From positions 682,001 to 746,000 of the forward strand of contig NZ_JACVCU010000003.1 of the NCBI RefSeq assembly GCF_014518425.1: DNA of 64,000 nt. The letters are read 5' to 3'. A model generated the notes under the pieces. It was not told the DNA's origin. It searched no databases and saw nothing but the letters and a program-made list of their open reading frames with translations. Source of the DNA: Terrabacter sp. MAHUQ-38. Its GTDB lineage: Bacteria; Actinomycetota; Actinomycetes; Actinomycetales; Dermatophilaceae. Shown one piece after another: positions 9,281 through 17,843 of the stretch (positions within the stretch are counted from its first letter, which is position 1; each line of letters begins with the position of its first letter). Both the position numbers and the translations under genes were made by a program.

Positions 9281-10562
9281 CTTCACGGCAGAGGTGTTCC
9301 AGAACGAGTTCCTCCCCGACGGTGGCACGGACGTGCACGCGATCGTCCGCGTGACGTCGACGGGTGCCTCGGCCGGCGATGGTTCGGCTGGGCTGACCGA
9401 CCCGGGTTCGGCCGCCGAGGTCATCCTCATCGACACGTCCGGCTCCATGGGGCGGCGTGGTGTGCAGGCCGCGGGCGAGGCCGCCAAGGCTGCGCTGGGT
9501 GAGATCGTCGACGGCACGCTCTTCTCGATCGTGTCGGGCAACGGCACCGCCCAGATCGTCTACCCGTACAGCCACCAGGGCGCGCTCGTGCCGATGTCGG
9601 CGCACACCCGCGGGGAGGCCACCCGCGCCATCGAGGGCCTGCGCGCCAACGGTGGCACCGCGATGGGCACCTGGCTCACGCTGGCGCGCCAGATCTTCGA
9701 GACCGTGCCGCACGTGACGAAGCGTCACGCCATCCTGCTCACCGACGGCGTCAACGAGGGCGAGACGCCGCAGTCGCTCCAGGCGGCCGTGCAGAGCTGC
9801 ATCGGCGCGTTCCAGTGCGACTGCCGCGGGGTCGGCGACCAGTGGCGCGTCGACGAGGTGCGCGGCATCGCCTCGGCCCTGCTCGGCACCGTCGACCTCA
9901 TCCCGGCGCCCGAGGAGATGGCCGCCGAGTTCGAGGCGATGATGCGGGCGTCGATGTCGCGCGGCATCGCCGCCTCCGAGCTGCGTGTGTGGGTGCCGCA
10001 GGGCGCCGAGCTGCTCTTCGTCAAGCAGGTCTCCCCGACGCTCGAGGACCTCTCGTCCCGTCGGGCCCCCATCAACCCGCTGACCGGTGCCTACCCGACC
10101 GGGGCTTGGTCCGACGAGAGCCGCGACTACCACGTCGCCGTACGCCTCCCGGCCCGCACGCTCGGTCAGGAACAGCTCGCCGCCCGCGTCCAGCTATCGC
10201 TCGGTGGCGACCCGGTCGCCCAGGCCCTCGTCAAGGCGAAGTGGAGCAACGACGACTCCTTGACGACGCGCATCGACCCGGCCGTCGCCGCCTACACCGG
10301 CCAGGCCGAGCTCGCCACGGTGATCCAGGAGGGCCTCGCGGCCAAGGCGGCCGGGCAGGACGACGTCGCCACCTCGAAGCTCGGCCGCGCCGTCCAGCTG
10401 GCCGACCAGACCGGCAACGAGGAGATGACGACGCGGCTCAAGAAGGTCGTCGAGATCGACGACGCCGACACCGGCACGGTGCGCCTCAAGAAGGGCGCGT
10501 CGAAGATCGACGAGATGTCGCTCGACACGGCGTCGACGAAGACGAGCCGGGTGCGCCGGTGA
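9273..10562 (+). CDS. VWA domain protein with complete MIDAS
   Basis: The 429-residue cytosolic protein contains a von Willebrand A domain (about 48-235) with MIDAS DTSGS (54-58), a Thr-containing loop (GGTAMGTWL) and LLTDGVNEG supplying the last metal ligand. The remaining part is a beta-rich segment followed by a helical C-terminus rich in Lys/Asp/Thr. The ATG at 9273 overlaps the phosphatase stop by 8 bp and is preceded by a strong site GGAGGAAGG (9251-9259), which decides the start. VWA domains mediate metal-dependent protein contacts and often occur with AAA+ ATPases; an AAA+ gene lies in the same operon. No transmembrane segment is seen. Confidence 0.9.
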   Translation: MADFTAEVFQNEFLPDGGTDVHAIVRVTSTGASAGDGSAGLTDPGSAAEVILIDTSGSMGRRGVQAAGEAAKAALGEIVDGTLFSIVSGNGTAQIVYPYSHQGALVPMSAHTRGEATRAIEGLRANGGTAMGTWLTLARQIFETVPHVTKRHAILLTDGVNEGETPQSLQAAVQSCIGAFQCDCRGVGDQWRVDEVRGIASALLGTVDLIPAPEEMAAEFEAMMRASMSRGIAASELRVWVPQGAELLFVKQVSPTLEDLSSRRAPINPLTGAYPTGAWSDESRDYHVAVRLPARTLGQEQLAARVQLSLGGDPVAQALVKAKWSNDDSLTTRIDPAVAAYTGQAELATVIQEGLAAKAAGQDDVATSKLGRAVQLADQTGNEEMTTRLKKVVEIDDADTGTVRLKKGASKIDEMSLDTASTKTSRVRR

Positions 10563-11455
10563 GCGCGGTCTGCCCCAACGGGCACACCTCCGAGGCCGAC
10601 GACTACTGCGACACGTGCGGCTCTCCCATCGACGCGAGCGCCCAGCCCGCGGGTGGTGCGTCCTCCGCCGGCGCGGCCGCCGTGCCCGCCGCGGCGCCGG
10701 CCTCGACCGGCTCGTCGCTCGACCTCGACGCACCTGCCGAGACTGCTGCCCCCGGATCGGGTGACGGCGGCCCTGGGGGCAGCGGTGGTGGCCCGGCCGC
10801 CCCCAGTGCCCTCGAGTGCCCGAACTGCAACACCGAGAACCCCGACGGCGCGCTGTTCTGTGAGGCGTGCGGCTACGACTTCACGACCGGCGCCATGCCG
10901 CGTGACGCGGCCGGCGCCGGCGAACCCGCTTCCGACGAGGCCTCGGCTGCGGGTGGCGTCCCGACGAGTGGTGCGGCCGCGGGTGGCGCTGCCGCCGGTG
11001 GCGCTGCCGAGGGCGCTGGTAAGGGCTCGGGCAGCACGACCTTCGAGTGGCTCGCCGAGGTGTGGGTCGACCCCGACTGGTACCAGACCCAGGAGGCCGA
11101 GGACCCGTGCCCGTCGCCCGGGCTGCCGACGATCATGCCGCTGCGCCACCGCAGCGTGCTGCTCGGCCGGGTGTCGACGAGCAAGAACACCCACCCCGAG
11201 ATCGACCTGTCGTCCGACCCCGGGGTCAGCCGTCGCCACGCTCAGCTGACGACGGACGGCACGCGCTGGTTCGTCGAGGACCTCGGCAGCTCCAACGGCA
11301 CGTTCGTCGGCCCGGCGTCCGGGCCGCTGCCCGAGCGCCCGATCGCGGTCGGGCCCAAGACCGAGCTCGACGACGACGACCGGCTCTACGTGGGTGCGTG
11401 GACCCGCGTCGTCGTCCGCCGGGCCACTTCCGACGAGGTCGACGCCTACGCCTGA
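10559..11455 (+). CDS. FHA domain protein with two N-terminal zinc ribbons
   Basis: The 298-residue protein starts at a GTG overlapping the VWA stop (GTGA). Two zinc ribbons are visible (C5, possibly H9, C17/C20, then C87/C90/C101/C104), followed by a Gly/Ala-rich linker and a C-terminal FHA domain (about 195-290) with the phosphothreonine-binding residues G203-R204, SRRH (224-227) and SSNGT (244-248). FHA domains bind phosphothreonine. In mycobacteria the main PknG target is the FHA protein GarA; this larger protein is a plausible equivalent or an adaptor, although I see no clear GarA-type ETTS phospho-motif. It is the last gene of the operon, followed by palindromic repeats. Confidence 0.92.
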   Translation: MSAVCPNGHTSEADDYCDTCGSPIDASAQPAGGASSAGAAAVPAAAPASTGSSLDLDAPAETAAPGSGDGGPGGSGGGPAAPSALECPNCNTENPDGALFCEACGYDFTTGAMPRDAAGAGEPASDEASAAGGVPTSGAAAGGAAAGGAAEGAGKGSGSTTFEWLAEVWVDPDWYQTQEAEDPCPSPGLPTIMPLRHRSVLLGRVSTSKNTHPEIDLSSDPGVSRRHAQLTTDGTRWFVEDLGSSNGTFVGPASGPLPERPIAVGPKTELDDDDRLYVGAWTRVVVRRATSDEVDAYA

Positions 11456-11790
11456 CGTACGGAATCGACCACTCGACGGATCACCCAGCTCGAGTGGTCA
11501 CTTCCGTACGCCCCCTCCCACCCCACCCAGCTCGAGTGGTCACTTCCGTACGTCCCCACCCCACCCAGCTCGAGTGGTCACTTCCGTACGTCCCCACCCC
11601 ACCCAGCTCGAGTGGTCACTTCCGCGCGTACGGAATCGACCACTCGACGGGTCACCCAGCTCGAGTGGTCACTTCCGTACGCCCCCTCCCACCCCACCCA
11701 GCTCGAGTGGTCACTTCCGTACGCCCCCTCCCACCCCACCCAGCTCGGGTGGTCACTTCCGCGCGTACGGAATCGACCACCCGGAGGGCG
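11456..11790. repeat. Array of palindromic and tandem repeats after the FHA gene
   Basis: A core CCCAGCTCGAGTGGTCACTT occurs seven times (starting near 11484, 11526, 11564, 11602, 11655, 11697 and 11739, the last with one change), at 38, 42 or 53 bp steps, separated by C-rich CCC(C)TCCCACCCCA or GTCCCCACCCCA linkers. Two copies are preceded by a near-perfect inverted half (CGTACGGAATCGACCACTCG), giving 55-bp hairpins at 11456-11510 and 11627-11681; a third inverted half lies at about 11763. The hairpins could end transcription of the kinase operon. The ORFs that run through the array are repeats read as codons and are not annotated. From 11791 to 11894 I see only a possible promoter for the next gene. 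Confidence 0.9.
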
Positions 11791-11894
11791 GTGGGAGGTG
11801 GCATACGTCGTCGGGACGATTGGTCGCCCAGGCGCTACTTGAACGGCACATGAACTCTGACGACAATCGCCCCACGGGGCCATAGGGTTGCGCT

Positions 11895-12458
11895 GTGAGC
11901 GACCGGCCCCTCCACACCGCCGTCGACACCCCGCAGGTCATCGTCGTCACGGGCGTCATGGCCGCCGGCAAGTCGACCGTCTCCCAGCTCCTCGCGGAGC
12001 GCTTCCTGCGCGCGGTGCACCTGCGCGGCGACGAGTTCCGCCGCGTCGTCGTCCGTGGCCGAGTCGACATGTCACCGCACGGCGACCCCGAGGCCGAGCG
12101 GCAGCTCGCCCTGCGTCACGCGATCACGGCCCACTCGGCCAACGAGTACGCCGCGGCCGGCTTCACGGTCGTCGTGCAGGACCTCTTCGTCGGCGCGAGC
12201 CTCCAGCCGTTCCTCGACCAGCTGACGGCCCGGCCGCTCAGCCTCGTCATGCTCGCGCCCGATGTCGGCACCGTCATGCGACGCGAGTCCGAGCGCGTGA
12301 AGGTCGGCTACGGAGACCTGTGGTCCATCCGCGACTTCGACCACAAGGTGCGCACCGAGACCCCGCACATCGGGCTGTGGCTCGACAGCTCGCAGCAGAC
12401 GCCCGAGGAGACCGTCGACGAGATCGTCGCGCGCCTGCCCGAGGCAAGGATCGGCTGA
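11895..12458 (+). CDS. P-loop AAA-family small-molecule kinase
   Basis: The 187-residue protein has a Walker A motif GVMAAGKST (20-28) near the N-terminus, followed by a segment (LRGDEFRRVVVRGRVDM) and a basic lid-like region (MRRESERVKVGYGD). The fold resembles chloramphenicol phosphotransferase, shikimate and gluconate kinases and AAA_33 proteins. The acceptor substrate cannot be deduced. The GTG start is 8 nt after CATAGGGT, a possible -10 element, so the mRNA may be leaderless. The next gene (SoxR) starts 1 bp after its stop, so the two are probably co-transcribed. Confidence 0.82.
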   Translation: MSDRPLHTAVDTPQVIVVTGVMAAGKSTVSQLLAERFLRAVHLRGDEFRRVVVRGRVDMSPHGDPEAERQLALRHAITAHSANEYAAAGFTVVVQDLFVGASLQPFLDQLTARPLSLVMLAPDVGTVMRRESERVKVGYGDLWSIRDFDHKVRTETPHIGLWLDSSQQTPEETVDEIVARLPEARIG

Positions 12459-12459
12459 C

Positions 12460-12891
12460 GTGTCGGCGCTGACCATCGGCCAGGTGGCCGAGCGCACCGG
12501 GGCCGCCACCTCGGCCCTGCGCTACTGGGAGGACCTCGGCCTCATCAGCTCCGTCCGCACGACCGGCAACCAGCGGCGCTACGAGCGGGCCACGATCCGG
12601 CGCGTCTCGTTCATCCGGGCGGCCCAGCGGGTCGGCCTGTCCCTCGACGAGATCGGCGCCGCGCTGGCGACGCTGCCCGACGGCCGCACGCCCACCGCGA
12701 ACGACTGGGCCCGGTTGTCACGCGCGTGGCGGTCCCGGCTCGACGAGCAGATCCGGCGCATCGAGAAGCTGCGTGACCAGCTCGACTCGTGCATCGGCTG
12801 CGGCTGCCTCAGCCTGCGCACCTGCGCACTGAACAACCCGTCTGACGTGCTGGCCGACCACGGCCCGGGCGCCGTCCTCCTCGAACCCTGA
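12460..12891 (+). CDS. soxR: SoxR-type redox-sensing MerR regulator
   Basis: The 143-residue protein begins with a MerR HTH (LTIGQVAERTGAATSALRYWE, about 4-24), has a dimerisation helix and ends with the SoxR [2Fe-2S] cluster motif CIGCGCLSLRTC (Cys111, 114, 116, 122) followed by ALNNP. SoxR activates genes when its iron-sulfur cluster is oxidised by redox-cycling compounds or nitric oxide. In actinobacteria it usually controls small oxidoreductases and efflux genes. The start is a GTG 2 nt after the previous stop. A strong convergent terminator follows. Its targets may include the adjacent P-loop kinase or the ABC exporter across the terminator, but no SoxR box was identified. Confidence 0.95.
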   Translation: MSALTIGQVAERTGAATSALRYWEDLGLISSVRTTGNQRRYERATIRRVSFIRAAQRVGLSLDEIGAALATLPDGRTPTANDWARLSRAWRSRLDEQIRRIEKLRDQLDSCIGCGCLSLRTCALNNPSDVLADHGPGAVLLEP

Positions 12892-12927
12892 CGGCTCTTC
12901 CCGCGAAGCCCTTGCGCCACAGCGTGA

Positions 12928-12961
12928 GAGGCCCCGCCGTCCACGTGGACGGCAGGGCCTC
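12928..12961. terminator. Bidirectional terminator between soxR and the ABC exporter
   Basis: A long hairpin with outer arms GAGGCCC/GGGCCTC and an inner perfect 18-bp palindrome GCCGTCCACGTGGACGGC. It separates two convergent transcription units. Confidence 0.8.
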
Positions 12962-12978
12962 GCGCTCTGCTGCGACGA

Positions 12979-15102
12979 TCAGTCGGCCGTCGGGTCGGCC
13001 GGCGTGGCCGAGTCCGGCGCGGGCACGCCGGGGCCGCCGGCAGGGCCGGGCGCAACCGCGCCGACGCCCGCGAGCTCCGGTAGGCCGCCGGGCCCGCCGG
13101 GTGCGCCGGCCGCCTCGTCGAGGTCGGCTGCGGCACCTGAGAACTGGGCGGCATACAACGTGGCATACGCGCCTTCGACCGCGAGCAGCTCGGCATGCGA
13201 GCCCTGCTCGACGATGCGGCCCTCCTCCATGACGAGGATGAGGTCGGCGTCGCGGATCGTCGAGAGACGGTGCGCGATGACGAAGCTCGTCCGGTCGGAG
13301 CGGAGCGCCGCCATGGCGTGCTGCACGAGCAGCTCGGTACGCGTGTCGACCGAGCTCGTCGCCTCGTCGAGGATGAGCAGCGCCGGGTCGGTCAGGAACG
13401 CGCGCGCGATGGTGATGAGCTGCTTCTCGCCGGCGGAGATGTTGGACGCCTCGTCGTCCAGCACCGTGTCGTAGCCGTCGGGCAGCGAGTGCACGAAGCG
13501 GTCGACGTAGGTCGCCTTCGCCGCAGCCATGACCTCCTCGTCGCTGGCGCCCGGGCGGCCGTACGCGATGTTGTCGCGGATCGTGCCGCCGAAGAGCCAC
13601 GTGTCCTGCAGCACCATCCCGATGCGCGAGCGCAGGTCGTGACGGGTCAGGTCGCGGATGTCGACGCCGTCGAGCGTGATGCGCCCGCCGTCGAGCTCGT
13701 AGAACCGCATGATGAGGTTGACGAGCGTCGTCTTGCCGGCACCGGTCGGGCCCACGATGGCGACGGTCTGCCCCGGGCTGACCGACAGGTCGAGGTCCTC
13801 GATGAGCGGCTTGTCGCGCGTGTAGGAGAACGCGACACCCTCGAAGGCCACCGCGCCGTGCGGGTCCTCGATCGTCGTGGGCGACGCTGCGTCGCGCTCC
13901 TGCTCGTCGGCGTCGAGCACCTCGAAGACACGCTCCGCCGAGGCCACTCCGGACTGGAGCACATTGGCCATCGACGCGACCTGCGTCAGCGGCTGCGTGA
14001 ACTGCCGGGAGTACTGGATGAACGCCTGGACGTCACCGAGGCTCATCGTGCCGGACGCCACCCGCAGGCCACCGACGACGGCGATCGCGACGTAGTTGAG
14101 GTTCCCGACGAACATCATGACCGGCATGATGATGCCGCTGATGAACTGCGCGCCGAACGCGGCCCCGAAGAGCTCGTCGTTCTTCTCCTTGAAGTTCGCC
14201 TCGGTCTCCTTCTGGCGGCCGTAGACCTTGACGAGGCCGTGGCCGGTGAAGGTCTCCTCCACGATGCCGTTGAGCTCGCCGGTGTTGCGCCACTGCTGGA
14301 CGAAGAGCTTCTGCGAGCGCTTGGCGATGAGGCTCGTGACGACGATCGAGATGGGGATCGTCACGAGCGCGATGAGCGCGAGCAGCCACGAGATCCAGAA
14401 CATGATGCCGAGCACGGCGACGACGGTGAGCAGCGAGTTGAGCAGCTGCGAGAGCGTCTGCTGGAGCGACTGGCCCACGTTGTCGATGTCGTTGGTGACG
14501 CGGCTCAGCAGCTCACCGCGCGGCTGGTTGTCGAAGTAGGGCAGCGGCAGCCGGTTGAGCTTGGCCTCGACCTCCTGGCGGAGGTCGTACATCGTCTTCT
14601 GCAGGACGCCCTGGAGGATCCAGCCCTGGATCCACATGAGCAGGGACGCCGCGACGAAGAGCCCGACGACGATGAGCAGCACGTGCCCGACCGCATCGAA
14701 GTCGATGCCCCGGCCCGGCACGAAGTCCACGTTGCCCAGCAGGTCGGCGTACGTGGTCTGGCCGCGGTCGCGCAGACCCTGGATGACCTGCTGCTTCGTC
14801 GTGCCCGGCGGCGCCTTGATCGAGCTGCCGATGGCGCCGGCGAAGATGAGGTCGGTCGCCCGGCCGAGGATCTTCGGCCCGATCGAGCTGAGCACGACGC
14901 TCGCGACGGCGAGCACGAGCACGACGATGACCTTCGCACGGTGCGGGCGCAGCCGCCCGATGAGGCGCTTGGCAGACGGCCCGAAGTTGAGCGACTTCTC
15001 GCCCGGCTGACCCAGCTGCATGTGCGGCGGGCCGCCGCGCCGGACCGGTCCGCGCCGGCTCTCCGCGGCCTTCTCCTCGGCCGTCTTCACTCCCTCGGCC
15101 AT
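12979..15102 (-). CDS. ABC exporter half-transporter, catalytically competent subunit
   Basis: The 707-residue protein has a six-helix exporter membrane domain (about 50-350) and an ABC ATPase with Walker A GPTGAGKTT, a changed signature ISAGEKQ in place of LSGGQ, and Walker B ILDEATSS with the catalytic Glu intact. The C-terminal 60 residues are Gly/Pro/Ala-rich. Its ATG (TGATG) overlaps the stop of the partner gene by one base; a much longer upstream open frame reads through the partner gene in another frame and is not real. Together with the upstream gene it forms a heterodimeric drug or lipid exporter of the LmrCD/YheHI type. Substrate unknown. Confidence 0.92.
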   Translation of the reverse strand: MAEGVKTAEEKAAESRRGPVRRGGPPHMQLGQPGEKSLNFGPSAKRLIGRLRPHRAKVIVVLVLAVASVVLSSIGPKILGRATDLIFAGAIGSSIKAPPGTTKQQVIQGLRDRGQTTYADLLGNVDFVPGRGIDFDAVGHVLLIVVGLFVAASLLMWIQGWILQGVLQKTMYDLRQEVEAKLNRLPLPYFDNQPRGELLSRVTNDIDNVGQSLQQTLSQLLNSLLTVVAVLGIMFWISWLLALIALVTIPISIVVTSLIAKRSQKLFVQQWRNTGELNGIVEETFTGHGLVKVYGRQKETEANFKEKNDELFGAAFGAQFISGIIMPVMMFVGNLNYVAIAVVGGLRVASGTMSLGDVQAFIQYSRQFTQPLTQVASMANVLQSGVASAERVFEVLDADEQERDAASPTTIEDPHGAVAFEGVAFSYTRDKPLIEDLDLSVSPGQTVAIVGPTGAGKTTLVNLIMRFYELDGGRITLDGVDIRDLTRHDLRSRIGMVLQDTWLFGGTIRDNIAYGRPGASDEEVMAAAKATYVDRFVHSLPDGYDTVLDDEASNISAGEKQLITIARAFLTDPALLILDEATSSVDTRTELLVQHAMAALRSDRTSFVIAHRLSTIRDADLILVMEEGRIVEQGSHAELLAVEGAYATLYAAQFSGAAADLDEAAGAPGGPGGLPELAGVGAVAPGPAGGPGVPAPDSATPADPTAD

Positions 15103-16832
15103 CAGGCCGCCTCCTCCGCGCTGCGCTGGGACTCGACGATCTCCTGGTAGGTCTCGCAGGAGAGGGCGAGCTGGTCGTGCGTGCCCTGACCGACGATGCG
15201 TCCGTCCTCGAGCACGATGATGTGGTCGGCATCGACGATGGTCGACACGCGCTGGGCCACGATGACGACGGTGGCCGCGGACGTGGCGGGGCGCAGCGCC
15301 CGGCGCAGCCGGGCGTCGGTCGACAGGTCGAGGGCCGAGAACGAGTCGTCGAAGAGGTAGATGTCGGGCCGCTTGACGATCGCCCGGGCGATGGCGAGTC
15401 GCTGGCGCTGGCCACCCGAGACGTTGGTGCCGCCCTGGGCGATCGCCGAGTCGAGGCCGCCCATGGCCTGGACGAAGTCCTGCCCCTGCGCGATCCGCAG
15501 GGCGTCCCAGAGCTCGTCGTCCGTGGCCTCGGGGTTGCCGTAGCGCAGGTTGGAGGCGACGGTGCCGCTGAAGAGGTAGGGCTTCTGCGGGACTAGCCCG
15601 ATCCTGCCCCACAGCGCGTCGAGCTCGAGGTCGCGCACGTCGACCCCGCCGACGCGGACCTTGCCCTTCGAGGCGTCGAACAGGCGCGGCACGAGCCCGA
15701 GGAGCGTCGTCTTGCCGGCGCCGGTCGAGCCGATGATCGCTGTCGTGCGGCCCGGCTCGGCGCTGAAGGTGACGTCGTGCAACACGGCGGCCTCGGCGCC
15801 CGGGTAGTGGAAGTCGACGCCTGAGAGCTCGAGACCGGCGGCAGCGGCCGGCATAGGCAGGGGCTGGACGGACTCGACGACCGTGGACTCGGTGCCGAGG
15901 ACCTCCTGGATGCGGCCTGCCGAGACCGCCGCACGGGGGATCATCGTGGCCATGAAGGTCGCGAACATGACGGCCATGAGGATCTGGACGAGGTAGGACA
16001 GGAACGCCGTCAGCTCGCCGATCTGCATGTCGCCCGACGCGATGCGGTGACCGCCGAACCACATGACAGCCACGGTCGAGAGGTTGAAGATGAACATGAC
16101 GATCGGGAAGACGAGAGCCATGAGCCGCCCGACCTGTAGGCCCGCGTTGGTGAGCTGCCCGTTGGCGTCGGCGAAGCGGGCCTCCTCGTGCTCCTCGCGG
16201 ACGAAGGCGCGAACGACCCGGATGCCGGTGATCTGCTCACGCATGACGCGGTTGACGCCGTCGAGCGAGGTCTGCATCCGCCCGAACCACGGCACCATCC
16301 GCGAGATGACGAGGCCGACGGCGAGCCCGAGGAGCGGCACGGCCACGCCGACGAGCCACGAGAGGCCGACGTCCTCGCGCAGCGCCATGATGATGCCGCC
16401 GACCATCATGATCGGGGTCGACACGAGCATCGCGAAGGCCATGAAGACGACCATCTGCACCTGCGTGACGTCGTTGGTGTTGCGCGAGATGAGGGTTGGC
16501 GCGCCGAAGCGGGTCACCTCCTGCGCCGAGAAGTCGACGACCTTGCCGAAGACGCTGCCGCGGACGTCTCGGCCCATTCCCATCGCGACCCTCGCCGCGA
16601 GGAACGTCGCCGCCACGGACGCGGCTATCTGCACGAGGCTGACGACGAGCATGACCCCGCCGTGGCTGACGATGAAGCCGGTGTCGCCCTTCGCCACGCC
16701 TTCGTCGATGATCTCGCCGTTGAGGCTCGGCAGGTAGAGCGAGGCCATCGTGCTGACGAGCTGGGCCAGCACGATGAGCACGATCTGGCCCCGGTAGGGG
16801 CCCAGATGACTGCGGAGCAGCCGGATCAACAT
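15102..16832 (-). CDS. ABC exporter half-transporter, partner subunit with degenerate catalytic site
   Basis: The 576-residue protein has an N-terminal six-helix exporter domain and an ABC ATPase with Walker A GSTGAGKTT, intact signature VSGGQRQR, and Walker B ending LFDDSFSALD, where Asp replaces the catalytic Glu. With the ISAGEKQ signature of the partner, this yields one degenerate and one competent ATP site, the hallmark of heterodimeric exporters. The ATG at 16832 is preceded by GAAAGG; an upstream ATG giving 20 more residues lacks this. It lies 59 bp downstream of a TetR gene on the same strand, which suggests control by that repressor. Confidence 0.92.
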   Translation of the reverse strand: MLIRLLRSHLGPYRGQIVLIVLAQLVSTMASLYLPSLNGEIIDEGVAKGDTGFIVSHGGVMLVVSLVQIAASVAATFLAARVAMGMGRDVRGSVFGKVVDFSAQEVTRFGAPTLISRNTNDVTQVQMVVFMAFAMLVSTPIMMVGGIIMALREDVGLSWLVGVAVPLLGLAVGLVISRMVPWFGRMQTSLDGVNRVMREQITGIRVVRAFVREEHEEARFADANGQLTNAGLQVGRLMALVFPIVMFIFNLSTVAVMWFGGHRIASGDMQIGELTAFLSYLVQILMAVMFATFMATMIPRAAVSAGRIQEVLGTESTVVESVQPLPMPAAAAGLELSGVDFHYPGAEAAVLHDVTFSAEPGRTTAIIGSTGAGKTTLLGLVPRLFDASKGKVRVGGVDVRDLELDALWGRIGLVPQKPYLFSGTVASNLRYGNPEATDDELWDALRIAQGQDFVQAMGGLDSAIAQGGTNVSGGQRQRLAIARAIVKRPDIYLFDDSFSALDLSTDARLRRALRPATSAATVVIVAQRVSTIVDADHIIVLEDGRIVGQGTHDQLALSCETYQEIVESQRSAEEAA

Positions 16833-16891
16833 GTGGTGCCTTTCGGTGGGTGGTGTCGCAAGGGACGTTAGGGACTCACGTGGGGTGAGGG

Positions 16892-17701
16892 TCAATGGGT
16901 TTGTCGCGTATGCCGGGTGGCGGCCTGCGCGGCCGCGGCCCGGTCGTGCACCCGATCGTGCGCCCGGCTGGGCTCAGGGCCGGGCTGGTCGGCCGCCAGC
17001 GACGCCGGGTCGCCGCCGAGCTGCTCGTAGAGGTCGGTGACGGACAGGCCGCTCTCGGTCGACCGTGGCCGCCGCACGAGGCCGTAGAGGACGGTGTCGA
17101 CGATCTCGTCGGGCGTCAGGGTGTTGCCGTCGGCGATGCCGGGGTGGCTGCCCGAGAAGCAGAGCAGCCGGATGCGGTGCACGACGTCCCGGGTCGGCAC
17201 GACGAAGTCTTCGGCGCTGTCGAGCAGGAGCGCGTGGATGGTGTCGAGCAGCGGCTGGTGTGCCTCGGTGTGGTCGTGGCCCTCGTCCGAGGCGCCGCGC
17301 AGGTGGCGGCCGGCCGCGTAGCAGGCGAGGTGCGGTCCGCGGTTCGGCGGCTGGGTGAGGCCGAGGGCCGACATGAGCCCGAAGACCTCCGTGAACCGCT
17401 GTTGCATGATCGTGGTGAACGCGACGAGCCGGTCGCGCACCGAGAGGTCGTCGCCGATCGCGGCGATCGAGCGACGCACCGGGGCCGGGCAGAACGCGAC
17501 CTGGACGGCCTCCTCCTGGAGCGCGTCCTTGGTCGCGAACGCGCGGAAGATCGTGCCCTCGGCCACCCTGGCCTCCCGGGCGATCTCGCTCGTCGTCGGT
17601 GGGCGCCCCTCGCGGTGCGCTAGATCGAGGAAGACGGCGATCAGCGCGTCGCGCCGGTCGTCCGGATGCATGGGGGCGGCCCGCCCCGCTCGTTGTGCCA
17701 C
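16892..17701 (-). CDS. TetR-family repressor of the ABC exporter operon
   Basis: The product is 269 residues from the GTG at 17701, or 259 from the ATG at 17671. The N-terminal HTH is clear (TTSEIAREARVAEGTIFRAFATKDAL); the ligand-binding half is variable, and the C-terminus is Arg/Ala/His-rich. It precedes and is co-oriented with the two exporter genes. A palindrome at 17716-17733 lies immediately upstream, consistent with autorepression and repression of the exporter until a ligand binds. A longer reading frame to 17818 would place the palindrome inside the gene, so it is rejected. Confidence 0.85.
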   Translation of the reverse strand: MAQRAGRAAPMHPDDRRDALIAVFLDLAHREGRPPTTSEIAREARVAEGTIFRAFATKDALQEEAVQVAFCPAPVRRSIAAIGDDLSVRDRLVAFTTIMQQRFTEVFGLMSALGLTQPPNRGPHLACYAAGRHLRGASDEGHDHTEAHQPLLDTIHALLLDSAEDFVVPTRDVVHRIRLLCFSGSHPGIADGNTLTPDEIVDTVLYGLVRRPRSTESGLSVTDLYEQLGGDPASLAADQPGPEPSRAHDRVHDRAAAAQAATRHTRQTH

Positions 17702-17715
17702 CCGCCCATCATGAA

Positions 17716-17733
17716 TGAGTGAGCACTCACTCA
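17716..17733. promoter_or_regulatory. Probable TetR operator
   Basis: Inverted repeat TGAGTGAG-CA-CTCACTCA, 15 bp upstream of the TetR start. Size and spacing fit TetR-family operators of the TGAGTGA(N)TCACTCA kind. Confidence 0.75.
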
Positions 17734-17843
17734 CAAGTCGTTTACGCCGACGACGTGCCCGCCAACTCAGCCAGGGCGCTGCTCGCGCGGTCGAACCAGG
17801 GTCGAGGGACCGCGCCAACTCGGCCGTGGCGCAGTTGCCGCGG

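Noticed and set aside
11456-11790. CRISPR array
   Set aside because: Linkers between cores are near-identical C-rich sequence, copies are both direct and inverted, and no cas genes are present.
11394-11885. Open frames of 76-268 codons running through the palindrome array, in several frames
   Set aside because: They consist of repeated codons from the DNA repeats, overlap each other on both strands and have no start signals.
12979-16062. A 1027-codon minus-strand frame
   Set aside because: Its first 320 codons are an out-of-frame reading of the upstream exporter gene; the real second exporter begins at 15102.
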